A stretch of DNA of 64,000 nucleotides from Lutjanus erythropterus (lineage: Eukaryota; Chordata; Actinopteri; Lutjaniformes; Lutjanidae): NCBI GenBank assembly GCA_020091685.1, contig CM034591.1:24643312-24707311 (forward strand). The letters are read 5' to 3'. Below the pieces are notes generated by a model. The model worked only from the letters and a program-made list of their open reading frames with translations. It was not told the origin of the DNA and made no database searches. The position numbers and the translations under genes are program-made. This document shows, one piece after another, positions 36,401-47,903 of the stretch; positions within the stretch are counted from its first letter, which is position 1; every line of letters begins with the position of its first letter.

Positions 36401-39400
36401 GAAGTATTGATTCATTACTCAAGTAAAAGTGAGAAAATACAGGCTCTGAAATGTACTTTAAGTACATTTCTACTGTTTGTGTCTTGATAAAGCTAACTGA
36501 ACCTCACCTTTTCTGTGTGGTCGAGTTTCCCTCTCTTGTCTGTTTTATCTGGTCACGTCTTTTACGTTTTCATCCTGTTACATCTGTCGATATGCACTGA
36601 TGGATACACCTATGAATCATCTTTTTTGTGTGTTGTCGTCCCATCTATTTAGGTTGAAATCTGTCGTGATGTTGGGAAGGCAGCATGCAATGATGCAAAA
36701 TAAAAATAACATGCATGTCGCGTGTCTGGTAGGAACGTGTGACCAGAGCACATGAATTTAAAGATAGCATTTTTGTATACAACTAAGTCCGAGCCTGAGC
36801 TTGAAAGTCACTTGTGGACACACCAAAAAAAATATACTATATCATAATACATTATATTTCTTCATTAAAAAATAAATATAATCAACAATTCCCCTCAAAT
36901 AAGACTAGAAAATAGATATCTGTGTTAAAATGTAAGGAGTAAAAGCAAAACGTTGTCATAAAAATAAATATAGATACCTGAAAACTCTACTTAAATACAG
37001 TACAGAAGTTTTTACTTTGATACTAACAGTACGTATTATCAGCAAAATGCAGTAAAACTATCAAAAGTAAATGTACTTATTCTGCAGTAAAATGGTCCCT
37101 GTCAGTGTTTTACTATCATATTTGATATTTTTGGATGAATATTACAGCTGCAGTTATATGTAAGTGGCATTTTACTGCTGTTGAATAGTTAATCTATAGC
37201 AATGCAAAATAATTTATAAGATCATCATAGGTTTGCAGCATTGCTGCCCTGTGAGAACCATATATCTCTAAAACATCAACTTTTCATGAGGAAAACAGCT
37301 CTGGTTTCAGCTTTGTGACAATGCATTTTCCAACTAATCCAAGAAGGTTTTTTAAATAGTTTATTTAGCTTAAGAAATAGGAAAATTCTCTTAACCCACA
37401 AAGGATCAAATCATCCTTCAGTTTATCACAGACATTCAAAATCAATCATTTGGGGATACACAGATTTTACTAGAAAGGAGGTGTATGACAAACTGTAACT
37501 CTGTAACTGGTAACTAAAGCTATCACACAAATGCAGTGGAGTAAAAGTTCAATATTTGCCTAAGAGATGTAGTGAAGTAGAGGTATAAAATTATATAAAA
37601 TGGAAATACTCATACAAGTACCTCAAATTTGCACTTAAGTACAGTACTTGAGTTCCATTCCAGCACTGGTTAATGTTAAGTACGCTAAGTAGGCTGGTCA
37701 TTGATTTTTATAAACATGAAACCATCATGTGAAGTGATAACAACGACCCCGCAGGGAATGGGAAAGAAAAACACTATTTGTCATTTGAAAATGTTTTTTT
37801 TTCTTTGCCCCTCGTCCAAATGATCCTAAAAGCAATTTTAAGAAACCTTGAGAGTTGATTTACGCCTCAGTCCTGTCATCTTAATCAAGTCTCTCAATGG
37901 AACGAGACAAAAGTTGAACACCAGTCCGAGCCCAGAGAGAGGGCCGAGCCAAGCGGCGGCTGACAGTTGTCCTTTTCTGGCCGTGATTTAGGTGGCGGCC
38001 TGCTCCACTGTTCTCCTGCTTCATCCGTCCTCCTTTAGCAGCGTCTTGTGAGAGGGGTTACGCCATGCATAAAGCTACCCACGGTCTGCATTCTTGCTCG
38101 GACTGTTGAGGCTGTCAGGGGGCTCCTCTTGATTTAAGGCGCCCCACTTCAGTGGCCCCTATAAATTTAAAAACTAATTCAGTGCTCTACAGGACTTTCT
38201 GTTTTTGTAGCTGGCCCTCTGCTCCTTATCGTTACTGACAATTTTATGAAGTGCTCTTAATGAGCGTCAGATTAAAGGTGGCCCCTGAGAAGACTGTGGA
38301 GGGAGGCCACTGCAGTCTGGTCTATCTCTATGTCTGGGATCCTCCAACAAGGACTCACTTTTAAACCTTATTATATTATGGTTTATTTTGAAATTTTGTT
38401 GCACCAAACTTTAAAACTAGCTTAAAATTAGGATTACATTTAAAGCTCTCTTTAAACCTCGGTACAGTTTCTACTCTATACCTAGAATAAATTAAATTCT
38501 GTTGCACCAAAGCTTTAGTTAAAAACTGTGATTCAGCTTTAACATTGCACTTGAAGCGGCTTACCCTTTAAAATGGCTGCCTTTTTGAGATTGAGTGAGC
38601 AAAATAACCACATACTATGAAGAAAGTTAAAGGATTTAACCCAACTGTGTTTTATAATTCGATAATTCGGCCAACAAGTTTTTCTCAAAGAAGGAGAAGA
38701 TCTCTCCTGAGCCAGTATTAGTATGCAAACCAGGCTACCTAACTTTGCCAGCTAGTGAACAGCATAACATTTACTTAACTTTTTAGCTAGCCAGCAAGCA
38801 ATGATTAAACTGTCTTTAATTTTTCAGTTTACATCAGTAAACTTGGATTAACTGTGATTAGCTTTTAATTGTGCACCAGAACTCAGTTTGACCAGTAACT
38901 TTCAGCTGCTATGTATTCCTTAAATGTTACATTGTTTGCCAGCTAGGTAAAAATTAAAATAAAATTAAATTAAAAAAAACTAAACAAAAACATTATATTA
39001 CTTTTTAGCTAACTAAACGTTAAACAAAAAGTTCCATTGTTTGCTAGCTAGCTAAAAAGTAACACAAAAAATGTTATATTGTTTGTTAGCTACCCAAAAA
39101 GTTAACAAAATGTTACATTGTTTGTTAGCTAGATAAAAAGTTAGTTAGCCTAGCTAGCCTACTCATGATGGCTCAGCATAGAAACTCTAATTTCTCCTTC
39201 CTTAAGAAAAACGTGTGGGCTGAATTATCAGCTGGAGTGAAAGAAAGAATAGACACAACATAAAGCTTTCTCCAAGGACTTGGGACTTTTTTGCTCAGTT
39301 GGTCTCAAAAACTAAACCATTTTTAAAGTTAAACCTCCTGAAGTGTAAGTTTAAAGTTAAAACTTGGACATTTTAAATTGGAGTTTAAAGAGGTTTAAAT

Positions 39401-42400
39401 TTAAATGTTCTTTTATGCTAGTTTTTTAAAGTCTGTCACAACATAATCTTAAATTAAACCTGATTTAACTGGAACCCAGCCTGCGTTTGTGTGTGTGTGT
39501 TAAGGTGTGTGGGGTACAGTGTGGGCACAAAAGAACTATATAGAGGAATGAGTGTGTAACGTATGGCTCTTGCAGGGTGGTACACACAGATACCGAACAC
39601 CTTAAACGCCTGCATGTGAGTTATTCATACGCAGCGTCCACATTATGAGCCTGTGAACCGTGGGAATGAAGAGGAGGAGGAGGAGGAGGAGGGAGACAGC
39701 AGAGTGATGTGTTTGCTCCAACAGTTTTCAGACTCCCTGGCATTTTATACCAACCTTAAAGTAAACACGGCTAACAGTTTACAGCCAATTAAATAGTACT
39801 TATAGGCCAGCGTTTATGGAGGTAAACATGGTGGAGAGTTTAGGGAGGCTCAAGCCAGTGGGACACTTGAACCCTGCTCTCAGGTTTGCTCTCGGTGCAT
39901 CTGAACTCCTCTAAAGTAGGAGGCCGGTAAGAGCATATGTATACACAAAGATAGATTTGTGCCAGCAGATGTTCTCCCTGCACTCTATCTATCAGGCAGA
40001 CTGACAGCCATTAAAAACAGTGTGTGAGTAGTCAGACTAATGGATCTAAACATGTCAGCGAGGAAGGAGCTTTTCTTTTTCTTTAACGTGTGTAATTTCA
40101 AATCACACCTCACATTTTGTTCCACTTTTCATCAGCTTATGAAGCTTGTACTTCAGTGACATAATTCTCAGCTTTGTGACTATATAAACATTTATTCTTC
40201 TTGTTCTTGTCTCTTTTGGTCTTAATAGATGTTGAATGTGTCCAGGTTCCCAGGCGGTTGTTTAACGGAAGACTCCCTTTAACGCATCACAGAAACCAAG
40301 CGCGGCACGTGTTTTATGATCTCGTAAACGAGCAGTGATGTTGTGAAACGTGTGTCTGTGTGTTTGAGGGTAGGTGGGTGGGGGTCTGGTGTCTGATAGG
40401 GATTTATCTGCCCCCCCCCCCCCCCCCTTCAAACCCACCCCTTTGTCTGGATGGTGGAGTACTCCCCAGAGAGCAATGCTGGACAGGCAGGAATCTCTGT
40501 CCAGATTTCCAGAGATTCTCCCATATCCCTTACACAAGAGTCTGCATGAGAGCTGTAAGCCTTTCACAGCCTCATCTACAAGCACATCACCGCAGCCAAC
40601 ATGGTGTAATGAAATGACTGCTTAACATAACGTAAATATTTAAAAAAAAAAAAAAAAAAGGTTGTCATCATTTCCCACTCAAACTCAGCTCGGCTGCAGA
40701 TGAAGTCAGTTTGAATTAAGTTTAATTCATGCAAAGAAACTAAAGCATAACTTAACATTCATGACACAAATGCATTGCATCTTTTTGCTTAAGTATTAAA
40801 AACAGCTTTTTTTTCCATGCAGATTTTCATCAACAATGAATGGCAGGACTCTGTTAGTGGGAAGGTCTTCCCTGCATACAACCCGGCTACTGGAGAGCAG
40901 ATCTGTGAGGTCCAGGAGGCAGATAAGGTAAATACTTTATGGCATCTTCCATCTGTCTTTTCAGTTGAAAACAGCGTTACCTTACTCCTAATACTTTGAA
41001 TGGTGGCAGAATCATTTACTTACTACCATCAAAGTCCTGCAGTCAAGATAAGTAGAAGTATTGGCAACAGAATGCACTAAAAGGTATAGTTTGGATTTTT
41101 TGAAGTGGAGTTGTATAAAGTACTTATCCCTACTCCGTGTATTACCTACAGTAGGTTAAAAAGGCAGACTTAAAGAGACACCCCCATTTGAAAAACTTCA
41201 AAATCAGTGTCTCTTTCCAAAGATCATCTTGTTTCTCAAGATAATCCACAAACAGTGTTGTGTGCTGGAGAAGTTGCTAGACAAATAACATTTCTTCTCA
41301 TTATTATTTTTCTTCTTCTTCTTCTCATGACAATATTCTTATTCTTATTATTATTATTACCAGTTTTGAGAAGCAGGAGGCACAATTGTATAAGCCAAAT
41401 ATCACTCTCTTCAAGGCCACCAGACTCCTTTTGCAAAAACATTAATTTTGTCTCGCAGGTGATAAGAGTTACTAATCCACCGCTGCCTGGATCGGTTAGT
41501 TTCTTTTTGTTATTGTTTACCTTTGGTGAATCTGAACTAACACTTTAAAACACCGAAGTCTCAGAACAACACAAACTAACGGATCAAGGCAGTGGTAGGC
41601 CACTTCTTCTAATCTCCTGCAACATAAAATTTCTGTTTTTTTGTGTGGTGGCTCTGGAGAAAGCGATATATAACGGCAGTTTCCCACTGGAATTGGCTGT
41701 GTGAAAGTAAGGTAAAGTGATCAAAAACCTTTTGATGCTGACCCTGTCCACAGCAGTACATTACTTAACTTCAGTGTTGATACTCCTGCTGCTTTTTCCA
41801 AATGAAGGGGGTGGCGACCAACATCAACTATATGTAATACACTGAATATGGATAAGTACCTCATACAACCCCACTTCAAATAATCAAAACTACCCTTTTA
41901 AAGTATAAGAAGCAAAAGTACTCATTATGCAGTAACTTGTTAGATAAACTATTAAACAAATGAATATGAGTAAAAAGTATTATATTTCCTATTGAAATGT
42001 AGTGAAGTGGAAGTAGAGAGTATTGTAGTAGTTACTTAGTTACTTTCCACCTCTGGGTAGTTTGACAATGAAAATTCAGTTGTGTGAACTGTTTGCACTT
42101 GTTCTGACCCCTCCTTCCATCATTTTGTTCTTCAATGTTGAGAAAAAACAGAATTGCAGAAAATATTCAGATATGAAAAGTCTGATTTCATCAGTCTGAG
42201 GGAACGTTAAAATACATCAGTTTACTGGCTCAGGTTGTATAATCAGTACATTTCCTTCTTGTCTCACAGGCTGATGTTGATAAAGCTGTACAGGCAGCTC
42301 GTCTCGCTTTTTCTTTGGGCTCCGTATGGAGACGGATGGACGCCTCAGAGAGGGGTCGTCTGCTGTCCAAACTGGCTGACCTGGTGGAGAGAGACAGTGT

Positions 42401-45400
42401 CTATCTAGCTGTAAGTTAACCCGATATTCACATTTTTCTCAATCAGTTACTGACACAATGTTTATATGTGCAATAACAAAAGTCCTGTTACTCACATATT
42501 ACTCCACATTTCATTTTATCTTATTCACATGTTTAATATGTTTAATTTCCTGGTTTTAATGCCCCTCTGTGCCTCCTGCAAAGCACTTTGGGTTACCTCT
42601 GTGTTTAAGAAATACAAATAAATATGCTTTGCTTTAAAGAGAGCATATAACTGTAACTTAGGGGCTGTATTTGTAGTTTAGTGTTATCTTAGTGTCACAT
42701 TTCACCCCCGGGAGAGTGTAAAGGCTGGAACAGTATGGAATTATGTGAGGATCATAAGGTTATATCACATATTTCTCCAACATCTCCCCTGTCTCTCTTC
42801 AGACTATTGAGTCACTGAACAGTGGGAAGCCTTTCCTGCCCACCCTGTTTGTGGACCTCCAAGGAACCATAAAGACACTGAGATACTTTGCTGGATATGC
42901 AGACAAGATCCACGGCACTTCCATTCCAATGGGTAAAATCCTTCTCTTAGTACTGCAGCACAGTTTAACTGAAATGGACAGGAAGTAGTCATAGATTTGA
43001 GGTAAAACACCGGATTTTTAGGATCATGTTTGTCTCCGGGGACTTTTTAGAGATGAACATAGTGCTGTTCAGGTGAAATCCCTGCCTCATTTTTATTGGA
43101 GCTGGGCAGCAAACCAAAATATTTAGAGTATCAACTGAGCTGTGTCTTCAGAAAGTACTGAAAACTGTAGTTCTGTACAGTTCAGACGTGGTGAGAGAAG
43201 AGCTGTTTGACTGATAGTACAACAGTATAATAATAGTATGTACCTTGGTGTGTGAAAGTCATTTTTACTCCACAGTCTTTAGCCCAATTTCTACGACACT
43301 TGTCTCTTTTCCCTTTTCTCTGGGAGTGTGAATGTGTGTGTGTGTATTCTGTGCAGAGTGCCTCCCTCTACTGTCTTCTGAGACATTGTAAGGACCGTTG
43401 CTTCCTTTTCTCTGCAGCACACAGCTTTTTATTCAGCCTGCAGGGAAATCAGATTTGTTCCTCAAATCAGATCTTTAAGACAGACTGTCCACACTGATGT
43501 TTACAAATATTCACATTGGCTTTGTGTTTCTGGACATCACCAACCTACCTGCATGGGTTGCAGTGGTCACAACGCAGGCATCAGTAAATTCATATGCTGG
43601 TGATGCAGCTTTCCGACACAATCATCTTGCCCTCCAAACAATCACGCTGTCAAGTCGTGGTGCAGAACTCCTCCATCGCATCAGACAGACTCCTCCATAC
43701 CGATCTACCAGTAGCAGCATGAATTCTGGTTGCGTATAGAAGGGAACCCTTGACTTGCAGAACTCTTGCAAGATTTATGCATGTTGTTTCTTCTTTGTGT
43801 TCATTGTACAAACTAATTATGTTTTAAGATGTGATGACACTGTGGTCTTACTAACTTGTGGTTAGGGTTAAAATGATTGCTCACAAGAGTAATCCAGGGT
43901 TCCCATCTAGATATAACCATGGATTGTGAACAGCTGCTGTGATGCACTTAGGTCACTCTGGATTTGACATTGTCATTGTGTTGCGTTGTGAGACGCTTGG
44001 GAATCCAATTTGAGCAGCCAGAGTGGCTGGACATCTGGCAAGACACATCTGGCAAAATCAGATTGGAATTTCATTTCAAACCACCTCCAAATATGGCTGA
44101 GGTCTAAGTTACAAAAATTTCTGTTTTATCGCTTCCTTTCTAAAATTAATCTAGATATGAAAACAACTTTGGGCTGGCAGTCTGGACAATGTCTTTGCCT
44201 GTCAAATTAAAAATCATTAGGCAACAAACAAAGTAGCAACTATCTTTAAATTAGCCTGTAAAGTTTCATGACAGGATCTTGCTCAGAAGTCATACACTAT
44301 CATGCTGACAATTGAGCCGTAGACAACACTGAAGTATCATCAACTTTTGAGAAGATGAACTTGTTAGCAAAGTCTTGCTATTAACACATCCAGCTGTTAT
44401 AGAGCAACATTAGTTAGTTATTTGGTGCGCTGTTTCTGGTCACCCGAGTACAATGTTAACTCTCATTTTAACTACTGAGGGAAACATCTTTCTCTTTTGC
44501 AGCTAAATGGTCCAATGTGTTCACTAGCTTGTTTGTAACTTTGAGGGTTTTTTTTCTGAAAACAGCTGACAAAACAACAAGCTGAAAGATGCAAAAATGC
44601 ACTGTATAGCAGCTCTTTTTAGATTAGGTATTGTAATTTGATCTAGGACATATGTATGTAAAATATATGGCTCATATTGTCCATGAGAGGTTAGGTGTAT
44701 GTATATAGTGGAATGAAAACAAAAGATTTCATAGAAAAAGGAGGTCTACACTCAGCAAAGTAAGGTATCAAATCAAACACTAACATTTATTGTCCTGGGG
44801 AGCCTGCCACCAGTGTCGCCCCTCTGAGGCAATTGAATTTGGGGGTGGAAGAGGGGAAAATTGGCTGTCTGTTTCAACAGGAAGCACAAAGAGGAAGTAG
44901 AATAAGAGAGAGGACATGAGAAACCTCCTGATACCACTGTATTGTCCCTCTCAAAGCTTCTCTTGTAAGCTGCTGCCAAACCAACCACGGTGAGCATTTT
45001 CCCAGGGCTTTGCTTTAAGCTTTATTGCTCTAGTAGACTGTCAGAGAGAATAAACAAGGGTATTCCTGCAGCCTGTATGATGCAAGGCTGTCAGTAACCC
45101 TGTTTATTCACCTGTCAGGATGAGGTGCAGGACAGAAACCCCTCAGCATCTATCTGACTTGTATGTTGTGCAGAGTTTATTGTGTTAGAGTTGTATCACA
45201 GACAGGGTGAAATGAATGGGGAGTGTCACTGTGTGGAGCACCATTGGCTACACACTGTGGTATAGTTTACATTGCTTGTTCCAAATTGAAATATAAGTCA
45301 TGCGCAGGCGTCATACTTTCAAACAAACCTTGCAGATACTTGAGTTCTTCCTGAAAATCTCATGTCTAATAGGTTTATAGTTTTTTTATTCTCCAAACAA

Positions 45401-45917
45401 AAACATTTCTGAAAGACCCAACATCCACTTGGAAAAAGGACATACAAGAATCTTTTCTATAGTTTTGTGTCCATTATTGTATTTTCACTCTATCCCATTG
45501 AACATTATTATCTGGCTTGTCATCTACGATTGATCATCCTTGTCCAAATGCAACATGAGCAATGTTTCATCAGCTGACAACTGCTGAAACAAATTCATGC
45601 ACACATTTCTCAATATCAATTGTTTTTGTGGAGAATGAACAAGCATGGCACACCCTCAGCAAGTACCTCCTTTTACTTAAGTAATGCAAGAAGAATGAGC
45701 AAACCTTTCCAGCATAACACCCATCTCCATGACCTAAAACAGTTACACACATGCCTGTGCTGTAGGAGGCTCCAAACGAAATGTAATCTCTCACCAGGGT
45801 AAAAGTAAGCAGGAATGTTGCGTGTGGGTTCATTTACAAATTAACATGTTGAGTCAACAACATCGCCGGTATCAGATGTTGACATTTTTCATCGACTTAC
45901 ACTGTTTTCTCTTTGTG

Positions 45918-45988
<71 letters not shown>

Positions 45989-47864
45989 TCACAGATGGAG
46001 AATATCTGACATTTACCAGATATGAGCCCATTGGAGTTTGTGGACAAATTATCCCTGTGAGTATTAAAGTTCCTACAAGTGACATGCATGATGAATACAA
46101 ATGGACATAAAAGCTTGAAAAACAGATAAGAGTGACTTGGCTGAGTTTAAAAGAGATTCCGGTGGTTGTAGGCTTGGGGAGTAATGGATTACATCTAACA
46201 TTAATATACAAAACAAAAGATGTAATCAGGTTCCAGACGCATTTATTAAAAATGGGGATTATTAGCAGGATCACGATTTTAAAATAGATTTTAGCATGAA
46301 GAACAATATACCACCATGCACAGTGTTCACGCGTTACAACACTACACGAGTCTCACAACACCACTCGTTTACAGCTAATTGCTAACATTAGCTACACAGA
46401 CCAAATGCCACAAAGAACAATGACTAACATTAGATAAACAGACCAATCGCTATAATTAGCTACAAAGAATATTTTTTGATGTTAGCTACACCGACCAACT
46501 GCTAACATTAGCTACACCGAACAACCGTTAACATTAGCAACACAGAATAACCGCTAACATTAGCTACATAGAACAACTTCTAACAATAGCTAAACAAATC
46601 AACTGCTATTATTAGCTACATATAACAACCATTAATGTTAGCTACACAGACCAATCCCTAACATTAGATAAACAGCGTGACCGCTAATATAAAATACAAA
46701 AAACCACCGTTATCATTAGCTACACAGACCATCCATTAACATTAGCAACACAGAACTAACACTAACACTGGCTACACAGAACAACCATAAATGTTAGCTA
46801 CACAGATCAACATTAGCTGCATAGACCAACCGCTAACGTTAGCTGCATAGACCAACCATTAATGTTAGCTACACACATCAACCACTAAGGATAGCTACAC
46901 AGACCAACCGCTAACGTTAGATACACAGAAATCCTGTTAGTTAGCTAACCTTTTGGGACTGAACTATAAACACAAGCACCAGACTGGTATAAGACCGTGT
47001 CAGCTTACTTGAAGTTGTAATATGAAACATAATGTTACTTAACAAAGTACATTCAAATGTGCATAATTACCGTCATTAATCTAAATGTGCATTCACATAT
47101 AATATAGAAAGGAATATCTGGACAAACAATTAATAAACCTACAACAAACATAAAATATTACATTAAGCTAAACTATTTCACCATATTTGGTATTGTAGTA
47201 ATCCACAAGTGAAATTCGAAAGTAATCAAGTTACATTACTTTAACACTGTGATACATGGGTTAGCTTACTGACTACTTTTATAAGCAGGTAACTGTATCA
47301 GGATACATTTTTAAAGTAACTGTCCCAACCCTGGGTGACTGTTATTCTGGCCTGTTTGTTGAATCACATTCTGCATTTTCCAGTAATTCCCTGACAGTCA
47401 CTGTTTATTCGGATAAGGCCTGCTGGTAAGCCCCAAAAATAACGGTGCCAGTGAGCTTGAGTAATCGAGAGCGAGAAATGAAAGGCAGTCAGCTAAGGGA
47501 TTTAACACAGAAGACTGGTGAGAAAGGAGGAAAAGATCAAGGAGAAAGAGACACTGTTGATTGTGCAAGAGTGCAGAAAGCGTGTGGTTCTGCGTTCAGC
47601 CCCATGGGCTCCTGTGCAAAGCAGAAATAACACAGGGCTGTGTGTAGTACAGTGATATGGGTTTATTGCACATGTGTTGCAATTTCCCGGCTTTCTCAGA
47701 ATACTGTGGGAAGAGAAAATACTGTACAAGTGCCGAGAACATTTTCTCACTTGACTTTGTTTAGACAGAGTGAAAATGAGAGTAAGTGACTTAAGAGCGA
47801 TGAGTTATTGAGCTTGACTTGTGACCACCCAGTGTGTCAGTCAGATGCATGATGTCTTTTTCCG

Positions 47865-47903
<39 letters not shown>

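Larger units (their letters stand above)
27477..40822 (+). other. aldh1a2: aldh1a2 intron 1
   Basis: GT-AG intron of 13,346 bp, the largest of the gene. It alternates repeats (29255-30000, 31491-31510, 32210-32575, 36340-37670, 38927-39145) with GC-richer unique blocks at about 30430-30660, 32640-33010, 35900-36115 and 37853-38345. These blocks are candidate enhancers because they carry PBX/MEIS/HOX-type motifs. No additional coding exon recognised. Confidence 0.7.
42933..45994 (+). other. aldh1a2: aldh1a2 intron 4
   Basis: GT-AG intron of 3062 bp with the TIR MITE at 43728-43918 and the (GT)32 tract that abuts the 3' splice site. A pyrimidine run (CTGTTTTCTCTTTG, 45901-45914) lies upstream of the GT tract. 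Confidence 0.7.

Noticed and set aside
43497-43739. 80-codon plus-strand frame in aldh1a2 intron 4
   Set aside because: No recognised domain, lies in repeat-like sequence and overlaps the start of a MITE.
45822-46274. Frames rich in alternating Cys-Val or Thr-His on both strands
   Set aside because: Translation of the (GT)n microsatellite; only 45995-46056 on plus is coding.
46381-46933. CRISPR-like array of regularly spaced repeats
   Set aside because: The units are contiguous with no unique spacers and diverge steadily. This is an intronic minisatellite in a vertebrate.
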